This document shows positions 52,000 through 60,447 of a stretch of DNA of 64,000 nucleotides, piece by piece. This stretch comes from Amycolatopsis thailandensis (GTDB lineage: Bacteria > Actinomycetota > Actinomycetes > Mycobacteriales > Pseudonocardiaceae): assembly GCF_002234405.1 (NCBI RefSeq), contig NZ_NMQT01000066.1, positions 17,762-81,761 of the forward strand, written 5' to 3'. How positions within the stretch are numbered: position 1 is the first letter of the stretch; the number at the start of each line of letters is the position of its first letter. Below the pieces are notes generated by a model that did no database searches, was not told where the DNA came from, and worked only from the letters and a program-made list of their open reading frames with translations. The translations under genes and the position numbers were made by a program.

Positions 52000-53235
52000 C
52001 TACGGAAGCGTGAACCCCAGTTCCCTGCCTCGCGTCACGAGTTCTTCCCGGGCCGCCGGATGCGCGACGTGGTCGACGATCTGCCGCGCCTGCTCGCTCG
52101 CGTCGTTGCCCCAGATGGTCGCGACACCGTGTTCACTGACCAGGAAACTGTGCTGGAACGACGTCACCGGCCCGGCCAGCCGAGGCACCACCGTCGAAAC
52201 GTCGGCTTTCGGATGCCAGGACGGCAGCGCGATGATCGCCCGTCCACCGGGTGAATGCAGCGCCCCGACCACGAAGTCGGTCTGGCCACCGAATCCCGAA
52301 TAGATCGCCCCTCGGACACGGCTCGCGTTGGCCTGCGCGAACAGGTCCACTTCGAGGGCGCTGTTCACCGAGACCAGACCGCGCTGCCGGGCGATCACGG
52401 CCGGGTCGTTCGTCTTTTCCGTGCGCAGCAGGCGAATCCGCGGATTGCGGTCGAGCCAGCGGTACAGCTCGGCACTGCCGAACACGAACGACGCCGTCAC
52501 CGGTTCCGCCGGATCGAGGGCTCCGGCGCGGTCCAGCGCCAGCACGCCGTCGCTGAACATCTCCGACCAGATCGCGAGTCCACGCCGTCCGGTCACCGCC
52601 GCCAGGGTCGCGTCCGGGATCCCGCCGATCCCCAGTTGCAGGGTCGCGCCGTCCGCGACCAACCCGGCCACCCGCTCGCCGATGGTCCGCGCCGTGTCGC
52701 CCACCGGCCGCGGGACCGGCGACAGGAGCGGCTCGGTCACTTCGATCGCGTAGTCGATCTCGTCGACAGGCAGCACGCCGTCGCCGTAGGTGAACGGCAT
52801 CTCGGGGTTGATCTGCGCGACGACCAGTCCCCCGCGAGCCCGCACCGCCTCGACGGCCGCGGGCAGGATGTTCACCTCCGTGCCCAGCGACACCACGCCG
52901 TCGACCGGAACAGAGGTGTGCAGCAGGACGACGTCCGGCGGCAGCGAGTTCTTGAGCAGCTGCGGCACCAGCGACAGCCGGGACGGGAAGTACCGCAGCC
53001 CGGGGCGTCCGCGCATTCCCGCGCCCACGAACGGCGTCTCCAGCAGCACACCGGGGCGGTCCGGCATCCCGGCCTGCGCGTTCAACGCGAACAACCGGTA
53101 CTCGGCCAGCGCGGCGTCCAGCACCTTCAGTGCAGCCATGGGTGTGGCGAAATTCCCGCTCACCACCACCCGCGGCCGCGACGCGGGAATGCCCGCCAGG
53201 ACGGAACCGAGCTGACTTTCCGACAACACGCGCAT
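52000..53235 (-). CDS. Acetyl-CoA hydrolase/transferase family protein
   Basis: 411 residues, two-domain CoA-transferase fold. The N-terminal half has VVVSGNFATPMAALKVLDA and VSLGTEVNILPAAVEAVRA. The C-terminal half has LQLGIGGIPDATLAA, GLAIWSEMFSDGVLALD, SGFGGQTDFVVGALHSPGG and ALPSWHPKADVSTVVPRL, as in 4-hydroxybutyrate CoA-transferase and acetyl-CoA hydrolases. It moves CoA between short-chain acids in the cytoplasm; the acid is not identifiable. It is transcribed in the same direction as, and 61 bp after, the PfkB gene. Confidence 0.88.
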   Translation of the reverse strand: MRVLSESQLGSVLAGIPASRPRVVVSGNFATPMAALKVLDAALAEYRLFALNAQAGMPDRPGVLLETPFVGAGMRGRPGLRYFPSRLSLVPQLLKNSLPPDVVLLHTSVPVDGVVSLGTEVNILPAAVEAVRARGGLVVAQINPEMPFTYGDGVLPVDEIDYAIEVTEPLLSPVPRPVGDTARTIGERVAGLVADGATLQLGIGGIPDATLAAVTGRRGLAIWSEMFSDGVLALDRAGALDPAEPVTASFVFGSAELYRWLDRNPRIRLLRTEKTNDPAVIARQRGLVSVNSALEVDLFAQANASRVRGAIYSGFGGQTDFVVGALHSPGGRAIIALPSWHPKADVSTVVPRLAGPVTSFQHSFLVSEHGVATIWGNDASEQARQIVDHVAHPAAREELVTRGRELGFTLP

Positions 53236-53296
53236 GAGCCGATCATGCCCGAGGAACCGCGCGACGGCTCCGGATGTTGTCCCAGCCCACAGGCAC

Positions 53297-54166
53297 TCAT
53301 CCGAGAAAGGCGTCCAATTCGGACCTGGTGGGCGAAGTGGCCGGACCGTGCCTGGTGACCGCGATCGCGGCGGCGGCGTTCGCCCGGCGCGCGGCTTCGA
53401 GCAGTCCGGTCCCGGCCATCAATTCAGCGGCCAGCACCCCGCAATGCGCGTCTCCCGCCCCGTTCGTGTCCACGGTGGTCACCGGGAACCCGGGCACGGT
53501 GACGTTGTGGCCACCGTGGACGACCCGGCATCCGGCGGATCCCTCCCGCACGATGAGCACCTCGACGTCCGAGGTCTCCACGATCTTCGCTTCCGTGGCG
53601 CTACAGCTCAGGATGTCCACGTGCGCCAGCACCGCCGCCAGCTCGGCGGCGGGGATCTTCCCGGCGAGCGGTCCGGGATCGAACAGCACGGTGGCCTCGC
53701 CCGTGCGCGGCAGCCATTCGAGGAGCGCTTTCGCGTTCGTCTCGTGCAACAGGCTGTACCCGGTGACGTAGACGACGTCCTGGCCCGTCGGCGTGATGGC
53801 GTCGAGCAGGCCGGGCGGCATCCGGCCTTCGGCGCCGGGTCCGGTGACGAACGTGCGCTCGCCGTCGTCCCGCACCATCGCCACGACGATCCCGGTGCCA
53901 CCCTCGGCGGACGGCGCGTGCGCGAGCGTGATGCCTTCGGCGGTCATCGCCGCCCGGACGAGGTCGGCGAAGCCACCGGTGCCGTGCAGGCCGGCGTAGA
54001 GGACGTTCGCGCCCGCTCTGGCGGCCGCCGCCATCACGTTGAACCCTCCGCCCGGCAGGAAGTCCATCGAGGACGCCATGACGTCGCCGCCGGGCACCGG
54101 CAGTTCCGGAACCCGCATGACCAGGTCCAGCACCACCTGTCCGGTGTGAATCAACCGCCCGGTCAC
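53297..54166 (-). CDS. PfkB family carbohydrate kinase
   Basis: A 289-residue ribokinase-fold kinase. The N-terminal signature is in FLPGGGFNVMAAAARAGANV and the ATP/catalytic signature is VDTNGAGDAHCGVLAAELM with the catalytic Asp. It phosphorylates a sugar or nucleoside; the substrate is not readable. The GTG at 54166 overlaps the stop of the upstream 731-residue gene as GTGA, so the two are translationally coupled and, through it, linked to the tandem tRNA genes. A pseudouridine- or nucleoside-type substrate would fit a tRNA-linked unit, but that is speculation. Confidence 0.85.
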   Translation of the reverse strand: MTGRLIHTGQVVLDLVMRVPELPVPGGDVMASSMDFLPGGGFNVMAAAARAGANVLYAGLHGTGGFADLVRAAMTAEGITLAHAPSAEGGTGIVVAMVRDDGERTFVTGPGAEGRMPPGLLDAITPTGQDVVYVTGYSLLHETNAKALLEWLPRTGEATVLFDPGPLAGKIPAAELAAVLAHVDILSCSATEAKIVETSDVEVLIVREGSAGCRVVHGGHNVTVPGFPVTTVDTNGAGDAHCGVLAAELMAGTGLLEAARRANAAAAIAVTRHGPATSPTRSELDAFLG

Positions 54167-56358
54167 CGCACGCCCACCCACTGGCCGCCGCCCCAGCCGA
54201 GCCAGCGTCGTCCATTGTGGACCGTTCCGTCGGTGTCGAACCGATATCCCGCGACGACGGCGGCGAGCCCGTCCACGGCCGGGCCGAGATCGGTTCCCGC
54301 CAGCTGCGGGCGCAGTTCCTCGACGACGCTCCACTGCTTCTCCGTGTCACAGAAGCTGAGGAAGAAGATCCCCTGCCGCCACGCGTACGCCGCGTTCTTG
54401 ACCGCCGTCAACGCGGCGTGCCGATCGGTGGCCGGCACGGCGGCACGGCGCAGTGCCCAGCCGAGCGACCGCGCGGCGAGGCCGGGCGCGAGCACCATCA
54501 GCGGATCCCACAGTTCCAGCCCGTCGGCCAGCACGGCCAGGTTGTGCGTGGTGACGATCTGTCCCTGCTCCAGGACGGTGCCGTTCGCGGCCACGCCGGA
54601 CACGCGGCCGCGATGTGCCTCCGCCGCCCTTTCCTTGCACACCTTCGCGAAATCGGCCGCGGTCTTGCGGCCCCATCGGGTCGTGGTCTCTTCGGACCAG
54701 GCCTCGGGCAGGTCGTAGTACCGCGCGTACAGTGAGCCCGCCATGACCCGGCTCGCGATCACCGCGGCGTCGCGGAACTTCGTGGTGAAGGCACCCATGA
54801 AGATGTCCGCCGCGACTTCCTCGACCAACGGCATCCGCAAGCCGGCCTGCTTGGCGAGCGCGCCGAATTCGCTCACCAGCGGGTTCGGCAGGATCGCATG
54901 CGGGAACGCGGTCAGCGCGAGCATCGTGGTCCGGGCGAGGGTCTCCCGCGCGGCCTCGGCGGTGTCACGCCGGTGTGCCCGCAGCGGCTCCAGCGCGGCC
55001 ACCCACGGCAACTCGGTGAAGCCGACCTGGGTCGCGAGATCCAGCAGCAACAGACCGCGGCGGCGCCGGAAGGCGGCGTACGTCCGGGCGTACAACGCCG
55101 ACAGCGCCGGATCTTCGATGTTCGCGGCGAGCAAGGACGCGGTGATCTGCGGCAGCACGGTGGCGAGCACCTCGCCGGAGGTGATCACGTCCCGCGCGAC
55201 CAGCTCCTCGACTGGGGCTTCCCACGCCCTGGTCACTTTCACGACGACGCCGTCCGGAACACTCCAGCCGTCGACGTCCTCGGTGATCGGTTCGACCGAC
55301 GGGACACCGCCATCGTCGGGGTAGGCGTCGAGACGGACGGCGACCGCTTCCGCGAGCTCGGCCCGGGTCGGCCGTTCCACCACGGACAGCTCCGCCTCCC
55401 GCAACGTCTTCCGCCGCTCGGAACCGGGCGCGCCGTGCTTGCCGATGGTGTTGGCGAGCGCGCGGCGCACCCAGCCGACGTCCCGCGCGGTCAGCGAACG
55501 GCTGTCCGTCTCGCACGCGGCCAACGCCGTCCGCAGCCTGGCGAAGTTCGCGCGGGGATGTGCCGTCACGCCTTCGGTTTCGGCGAGCAACGCCGTCCGG
55601 CGCGCACTCCAATCCGCGGGCCAGACACGGCACGGCCAGCCGCCTGTGACGGTGCCGCCCTCGCGCAGCGTGGGCAGTTCACCTTCCACGGTTTCGCACC
55701 AGAGCTCGACGAGCCGGTCGTACAGCGGCCGCTCCCGCAGCCTGGTGCGCATCGTGTCGATCGCGGACGGTGTCGTGATCGCGCGCAAGGAGGTCTTGAC
55801 CTGCTCGACGGACTGGAGCTTGACGACGGAACCGGCGGGAACGGACGGATCGCCGAAGACCGGCGTCAACCGCAGCCGGTGCATGAGCGGGCGCACCGCG
55901 GCGACGAGGTCGAGCGCGGCCGCGTGGTGGTCGTGCGCGAGCAGCCACGCGACCGTCATCAGCGCCGCGTGCTCCGGGATTTCGACGCGGTACGCCCCGG
56001 CCGCGAGAGCGCCTAGGAGCACGGCCTGCCCCTCGTCGGTCAGGTAGTGCAGGTTCAGCCGTTCCCGGTCGGTCGTGCCCGGCGCGCCGTCGGGCAATGC
56101 GCGGACCAGCTCGATCTCGTCTTCGCGCAAGGGCTCCTCGGCGAGGTACCGGCCGCTGGCGAACCCGCCGTGCAGTACTTCGAGCGTCACCCAGGCCGGA
56201 GTGTCGGCGACCGGGGTGCGGGAGCCGACGGTCAGCGTGCCGTCGGCCATCCCGTCGAGCACGGCGCGCCAGCCGTCCGCCCGCGCCGAATCGGTGCCCG
56301 CGTGCCGCAGCGCGCGACGCAACTGGTCGTACGCGTAACCGAACTGCCCCTGGTTCAC
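54163..56358 (-). CDS. Large unknown protein downstream of tandem tRNAs
   Basis: 731 residues, soluble, largely helical, rich in Arg and Ala, with no signal peptide or clear membrane segment. Visible stretches are VNQGQFGYAYDQLRRALRHA, RERLNLHYLTDEGQAVLLGA, RRALANTIGKHGAPGSERRK, LPWVAALEPLRAHRRDTAEA and AYAWRQGIFFLSFCDTEKQW. I recognise no domain. The GTG at 56358 is preferred over an ATG at 56376 because AAGGGGAGA lies just before it; this ribosome binding site occupies the 22-base gap after the tRNA. Gene order (tRNA-tRNA-this-PfkB, all minus strand, minimal gaps) suggests one transcript. Confidence 0.75.
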   Translation of the reverse strand: MNQGQFGYAYDQLRRALRHAGTDSARADGWRAVLDGMADGTLTVGSRTPVADTPAWVTLEVLHGGFASGRYLAEEPLREDEIELVRALPDGAPGTTDRERLNLHYLTDEGQAVLLGALAAGAYRVEIPEHAALMTVAWLLAHDHHAAALDLVAAVRPLMHRLRLTPVFGDPSVPAGSVVKLQSVEQVKTSLRAITTPSAIDTMRTRLRERPLYDRLVELWCETVEGELPTLREGGTVTGGWPCRVWPADWSARRTALLAETEGVTAHPRANFARLRTALAACETDSRSLTARDVGWVRRALANTIGKHGAPGSERRKTLREAELSVVERPTRAELAEAVAVRLDAYPDDGGVPSVEPITEDVDGWSVPDGVVVKVTRAWEAPVEELVARDVITSGEVLATVLPQITASLLAANIEDPALSALYARTYAAFRRRRGLLLLDLATQVGFTELPWVAALEPLRAHRRDTAEAARETLARTTMLALTAFPHAILPNPLVSEFGALAKQAGLRMPLVEEVAADIFMGAFTTKFRDAAVIASRVMAGSLYARYYDLPEAWSEETTTRWGRKTAADFAKVCKERAAEAHRGRVSGVAANGTVLEQGQIVTTHNLAVLADGLELWDPLMVLAPGLAARSLGWALRRAAVPATDRHAALTAVKNAAYAWRQGIFFLSFCDTEKQWSVVEELRPQLAGTDLGPAVDGLAAVVAGYRFDTDGTVHNGRRWLGWGGGQWVGVR

Positions 56359-56380
56359 CGGTCTCCCCTTGTCCATCGAG

Positions 56381-56452
56381 ACCTGGAGGCGAGATTCGAA
56401 CTCGCGCCTTCCCGGTTGAGAGCCGGGTGCTCTACCGCTGAACTACTCCAGG
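56381..56452 (-). tRNA. tRNA with anticodon CTC (Glu-type), atypical
   Basis: A full cloverleaf can be drawn: acceptor CCTGGAG/CTCCAGG, D stem GTTC/GAGC with GG in the loop, anticodon stem CCCGG/CCGGG with loop CTCTCAA, T arm GCGAG-TTCGAAT-CTCGC. Anticodon CTC reads GAG (Glu). Odd points are C at position 1, U at the discriminator, no encoded CCA, and little likeness to the usual actinobacterial tRNA-Glu body. It lies 4 bases after its sister tRNA and 22 bases before the start codon of a protein gene. Confidence 0.75.
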
Positions 56453-56456
56453 ATGA

Positions 56457-56528
56457 ACATGGAGGCGGGACTCGAACCCGCGCCCTCCCGGTCCGAAGCC
56501 GGGCGATCTGCCGCTGATCCACTCCATG
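56457..56528 (-). tRNA. tRNA with anticodon TCG (Arg-type), atypical
   Basis: A full cloverleaf: acceptor CATGGAG/CTCCATG, D stem GATC/GATC, anticodon stem CCCGG/CCGGG with loop CTTCGGA, T arm GCGGG-TTCGAGT-CCCGC. Anticodon TCG reads CGA (Arg). It shares about 57 of 72 positions with the neighbouring CTC tRNA, including the whole anticodon stem, so the pair arose by duplication with a changed anticodon. C at position 1, U discriminator, no CCA encoded. Confidence 0.75.
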
Positions 56529-56538
56529 ATCACCGCCG

Positions 56539-56567
56539 ATACTAGCCAGCCCGCGAGCCCCCGTCAC
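56539..56567 (-). promoter_or_regulatory. Promoter of the tandem tRNA unit
   Basis: On the minus strand, GTGACG (56567-56562) and TAGTAT (56544-56539) form a -35/-10 pair with a 17-base spacer. The start would be about 56532, four bases before the first tRNA. It is the only such pair seen upstream of the tRNA-protein unit. Confidence 0.6.
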
Positions 56568-56714
56568 CCCGATATCCGCAGCGGGAACCCGTGTGCCGCT
56601 CCGTTTGCCGCGGCCTCTCGACGACAGTCCATCGTGGACGCTTGGTTTTTATGTCCACAATGGATTATCGAGAAAGTTCCCGCTGTGCTGGTTTTCTCAG
56701 TCCTTCTGCTCGGT

Positions 56715-56985
56715 GGCGCCATGGTCGGCGCTTACAGCACCACCGTCGAATCCTCGATCCCTGTGCGCTGGAGCTCCGACGGCGCGGCGACCCGGCTCGC
56801 GGTGCCTGCCGGGTTGGCTCGGCCTACGAGGTACAGGTCACCCCGGATCACCACGTTGCCCCTTCCCGCGGGCGCCGGCTCCGGCTCGGCCACCGGGATC
56901 AGCGGCACCGGGGTCCCCTGGCAGGCGCTGCGCTGGACACCGGACGGCACCGTGACCGTCCTGCCCGGGGGGCACTGGACCAAGG
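56715..56985 (+). pseudogene. Relic of an extracellular HAF-repeat-type protein
   Basis: Two degenerate repeats are visible: GAMVGAYSTTVESSIPVRWS (then SDGAATRLAVPAG) and GVPWQALRWTPDGTVTVLPG. The RW.pDG..T.L pattern is that of HAF-type repeats in secreted actinobacterial proteins. No start, signal peptide or complete repeat set exists. The rest of the 56529-57269 gap shows nothing else coding. Confidence 0.45.
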
Positions 56986-57269
56986 CCAACGGCGGCCATC
57001 CGGTAACCGGTCCCGCGCACGTCGCGGACCCGGCGCTTCAGGCGGCGCGGGCCGGACCCCCAGAAAACCGGCCCGCGCCCCTCACGGCGCTCCCCCTGCG
57101 ACCGCCGCGCCACCCGACCATGGTCGGTCAGGGACCGGTCCCCGCGCATGGGTGCCGAGACCCCATATTCCGGCGCGGCCCGCACCGGTCGTCACTCTCC
57201 GGGCATCTTCGTGCGTGCGGTGAATGTGGGGGTATCGCCCCCATGTGCGTGCCCCGCCGAGCTGAAACC

Positions 57270-60146
57270 ATGAGTGGCGTGACGCCCCAGACATCGGCGA
57301 CGTCCCTGCTGCTGAAGTGGTGGGTGCACGGCCAGACCCCGCGCGAACGGAAGGCGGACAAGCCCGCATGGGCGGACTTCGCCGAACACGCTGTCACCAC
57401 GCTTCTGCCGGAGCGCCCCCCAGTCGGTGACTGGCGTGTCGAGTTCGCCGGGGTCTTCAGGTCGTTCGTCGAGGCCGCCTGCCGTACCGCGGTCCCCGAC
57501 GATCTCGCCGGCGCCGACGTCGGAGCACTCCGCCGGGGTTTCGCGGCTCAACTCGACCAGCATCTGCTCAACCTCTCGGTCCGCACGCTGGTCCTCGAAC
57601 TCCACCGCGCGCGCAAGGCCGGGAGCCTCCAGGGTGAGACACCCGAGGAGCGCTTCTCGGACTTCACGCGCCGGCAAGCCACCCCGGACGGACTCGCCAG
57701 GCTGTTCAGCGAGTACCCGGTTCTGGCCCGGCTCCTCGCTCAAGCCTGCCTTCACGCCGCCGAAGCCCACGCCGAAACGCTGACCCGCTTCTCCGCCGAC
57801 GCCGCCGCGCTGCCCTGTTCGGTCGCGGACGGCGAACTCGGCACGCTCGTCGAGGTGGCGGGCGGAATCGGCGACTCGCACGCACGAGGACGGTCGGTCA
57901 GGCTGCTCCGCTTCTCCAGCGGCGCGAAAGTGATTTACAAACCGCGGCCGCTGATCCTGCACGAACGGTTCACCGACGTCGTCGACCAGCTGAACAAGCG
58001 GCTGCCCGGCCTCGAACTGCGGACCGCTGACGCACTGCCGCGCGACGGGTACGGCTGGCTCCGGTTCGTCGAGCACCGGCCGTGCGCCGATATCGCCGAC
58101 GTCGACCGTTTCTACCGCCGTCAGGGCATCCTCCTGGCGCTCCTTCACGCGCTCGACGCCACCGACGTCCACTACGAGAACATCATCGCCTGCGGCGACC
58201 AGCCGGTGCTGATCGACATCGAGACGCTGTTCCAGCCGTCGCCACCCGATCCGCCGGAGGGCGACCCCGCGGCGGCGATGCTCGCGCGATCGGTCCAGCG
58301 CACCCTGCTGCTCCCCCAGCTCTTCGCCGGTGAGCACGGCGCCGTCGACATCTCCGGGCTCGCCGGCCGCGGCGGGAAACTGCCCACCGACCGGGTCGAT
58401 TGGGCCGATCCCGGCACCGACAGGATGCGGCTGGTCCGCGTACCCGGCGAACTCGCGGGCGGGAACAACCTCCCCCGCCTCGACGGCCGCGACGTCACCC
58501 CCGCCGAGCACAGCGCGGCGCTGCTGGCCGGATTCCGGCTCGGCTACGACGCGATCTCCACCGCGCGGGACGAGCTCGCCGAGCACCTCCGGCGCTGCGC
58601 CGGAGATCCCATCCGGGTGCTCATCCGGCCGACGAACTTCTACTTCCGGCTGCTGGACGAGACCACCCATCCCGACCTCCTGCGCGACGCCGCCGACCGC
58701 GACCACGCGTTCGACCTGCTCGAAGAGGACTCCGCGGGCGAGGACAAGCTGTTGCGGCTCGTGCCGCACGAGCGGGCCGACCTGTGGGCGGGCGACGTGC
58801 CGATGTTCACCTCGAACCCCGGCTCGACGTCGCTGCTGGACTCACGCGGCGACAGTGTCGAAGGTGTGGTCGACCGGCCGTCGCTGGACACCGTGCTGGC
58901 GAAGGTCGCCGACATGGACCCGCTCGACCAGCGCGACCAGGAATGGCTGATCTCCGCCACCCTCGCCATCAGCACGGCGACCGCCGGGCATCACGGCGGC
59001 GAGACGGCGGAGACCGCGGTGCCGAACCAGGCGCCCGACGCCGAACGGCTGCTGGTCACCGCCTGCGGGATCGCCGATCACATCGTCGCCAACGCCTTCT
59101 CCGACGAGCACCGCTCCAATTGGCTCGGGATCGAACTCGTCGACGACCGCTACTGGACCGTGCTGCCGATGGGCGCGGGACTCGGCGAGGGCTACTGCGG
59201 TGTCGCGCTGTTCCTCGCCCAGCTCGCCGAGCTGACCGGGATCGCCCGCTACCGCGATCTGGCCGCGTACGCGATCAGCCCGCTCCCCAGCCTCTTCGCC
59301 ACTCTCCGGGCCGACCCCGAGCTGGCCGCCACGGCCGGCTGCGGCGGTCTTCTCGGGCTCGGTGGTGTCGCGTACACGATCGCCCGGCTCAGCACGCTGG
59401 TCGGTCTTCCCGCCGGCGACCTGATCGAACAGGCCGTCGACCTGATGCCCGACGCCACCGCCGGGACGCCGTCCGGTTTCACGACCGGGCTGGCGGGCGG
59501 TGTCGCGTCGATGCGCTCGGTGTATGTCCAAACAGGACTGGAGGCGGCGCTCACGAAGGCGGACCGCTACACCGGGCAGCTGCTCGACCGCGAACATCCA
59601 CAGGGGACGGGTTTCGCCCGCGGTTCCGCCGGGGTCGACTGGGTCCTGCGGGCACACCGCCGGACCGGCGAAGAACCGCCCGGAAAGGCGGACGATCGGG
59701 CGGAAAATATCGGCGGCTGGTGCGACGGCCTGTCCGGCGCCGCGCTCGGTCAGGCCGCCCACCTGCCGGAGCCCGGTCATTCGAGGGACCTGGACCGGAC
59801 GATCAAACAGCTGACCGACGGGGCACCGCTGAAGGATCTCAGTCTCTGCCACGGCGAGTCCGGAGTGCTGGAAGTGTTGTGCGTGCTGGCCGAGAACGGG
59901 CACACTGGCGCCGCCGCCGCGGTGCGTCGCCGGACCGGTCACCTGCTCGCCGCCATCGACCAGCGCGGCGCGCGCTGCGGGACGCCCGGTGCTATCCCCG
60001 CGCCGGGGTTGCTGAGCGGCCTGGCGGGCATCGGCTACGGCCTGCTGCGGCTGGGATTCGGCGACCGGGTCCCGTCCGCGCTCCTGCTCCGCCCCGACCG
60101 GCCGCATCCCGCGGCCACCGTCATCCCGCCGGTAAACCGAGTATGA
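57270..60146 (+). CDS. lanM: Class II lanthipeptide synthetase LanM
   Basis: A 958-residue bifunctional enzyme. The kinase-like dehydratase half contains SSGAKVIYKPRPLILHERFT, LLHALDATDVHYENII and PVLIDIETLFQP, the residues that phosphorylate and eliminate Ser/Thr using ATP. The cyclase half (from about residue 600) has LanC repeats (GLGEGYCGVALFLAQLAELT, TTGLAGGVASMRSVY) and the zinc ligands in GGWCDG (about residue 816) and SLCHGESG (about 859). All three metal ligands are present. The ATG at 57270 lacks a strong ribosome binding site; an ATG at 57243 is possible. It is followed by a precursor-like gene 14 bp later. Confidence 0.9.
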   Translation: MSGVTPQTSATSLLLKWWVHGQTPRERKADKPAWADFAEHAVTTLLPERPPVGDWRVEFAGVFRSFVEAACRTAVPDDLAGADVGALRRGFAAQLDQHLLNLSVRTLVLELHRARKAGSLQGETPEERFSDFTRRQATPDGLARLFSEYPVLARLLAQACLHAAEAHAETLTRFSADAAALPCSVADGELGTLVEVAGGIGDSHARGRSVRLLRFSSGAKVIYKPRPLILHERFTDVVDQLNKRLPGLELRTADALPRDGYGWLRFVEHRPCADIADVDRFYRRQGILLALLHALDATDVHYENIIACGDQPVLIDIETLFQPSPPDPPEGDPAAAMLARSVQRTLLLPQLFAGEHGAVDISGLAGRGGKLPTDRVDWADPGTDRMRLVRVPGELAGGNNLPRLDGRDVTPAEHSAALLAGFRLGYDAISTARDELAEHLRRCAGDPIRVLIRPTNFYFRLLDETTHPDLLRDAADRDHAFDLLEEDSAGEDKLLRLVPHERADLWAGDVPMFTSNPGSTSLLDSRGDSVEGVVDRPSLDTVLAKVADMDPLDQRDQEWLISATLAISTATAGHHGGETAETAVPNQAPDAERLLVTACGIADHIVANAFSDEHRSNWLGIELVDDRYWTVLPMGAGLGEGYCGVALFLAQLAELTGIARYRDLAAYAISPLPSLFATLRADPELAATAGCGGLLGLGGVAYTIARLSTLVGLPAGDLIEQAVDLMPDATAGTPSGFTTGLAGGVASMRSVYVQTGLEAALTKADRYTGQLLDREHPQGTGFARGSAGVDWVLRAHRRTGEEPPGKADDRAENIGGWCDGLSGAALGQAAHLPEPGHSRDLDRTIKQLTDGAPLKDLSLCHGESGVLEVLCVLAENGHTGAAAAVRRRTGHLLAAIDQRGARCGTPGAIPAPGLLSGLAGIGYGLLRLGFGDRVPSALLLRPDRPHPAATVIPPVNRV

Positions 60147-60160
60147 GGAGAAGAGACCGC

Positions 60161-60355
60161 ATGTACGAAAGAGACCTGCCCGCCACCGAAGACGCCCTCG
60201 GCGCCGTGAACCTGCCGCGCGCCCTCGAGGTCGGCTCGCGCAACCACGCGCTGGCGGGCAGCAAGCCGCGGCTGAGCGCCAACCCGCTCGCCACGCTGTC
60301 CGGCGATCCCGGATCACCGTCCGTCGTGAGCGTCTTCACCGGCGGCTGGATCTGA
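60161..60355 (+). CDS. Candidate LanM substrate peptide, cysteine-free
   Basis: 64 residues: an acidic leader-like start (MYERDLPATEDALGAVNLPR) and a tail with Ser and Thr (ATLSGDPGSPSVVSVFTGGW, then Ile). There is no cysteine at all, so lanthionine rings cannot form from it; only dehydro-residues could. The ATG at 60161 follows ggagaagaga, and a strong terminator follows the stop. Position, leader character and size make it the likely partner of the LanM enzyme. It may instead be an accessory peptide, with the true precursor elsewhere. Confidence 0.7.
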   Translation: MYERDLPATEDALGAVNLPRALEVGSRNHALAGSKPRLSANPLATLSGDPGSPSVVSVFTGGWI

Positions 60356-60359
60356 GAGA

Positions 60360-60400
60360 CGATCACGAGGGCGGGCACGCGCCGCCCGCCTTCGTGATCG
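60360..60400 (+). terminator. Rho-independent terminator of the LanM operon
   Basis: The arms 60360-60376 and 60384-60400 pair at 16 of 17 positions around a 7-base loop and are followed by ACTTTTC, a short T-run. It starts 5 bases after the stop codon of the precursor gene. Confidence 0.88.
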
Positions 60401-60431
60401 ACTTTTCGTCGTGACGCGGTGGTCCGCTCGC

Positions 60432-60447
60432 TATAGTCACGGCGGTG
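60432..60447 (+). promoter_or_regulatory. -10 box and leaderless start of the second LAL gene
   Basis: TATAGT at 60432-60437 lies 7 bases before GTG at 60445, which is where transcription should begin. No ribosome binding site precedes the GTG, so the mRNA is probably leaderless. No convincing -35 hexamer is seen, as is common when an activator is needed. Confidence 0.6.

Noticed and set aside
52255..54735. Plus-strand frames opposite the CoA-transferase and PfkB genes
   Set aside because: Low-complexity translations (R/H/Q-rich) mirroring real minus-strand genes.
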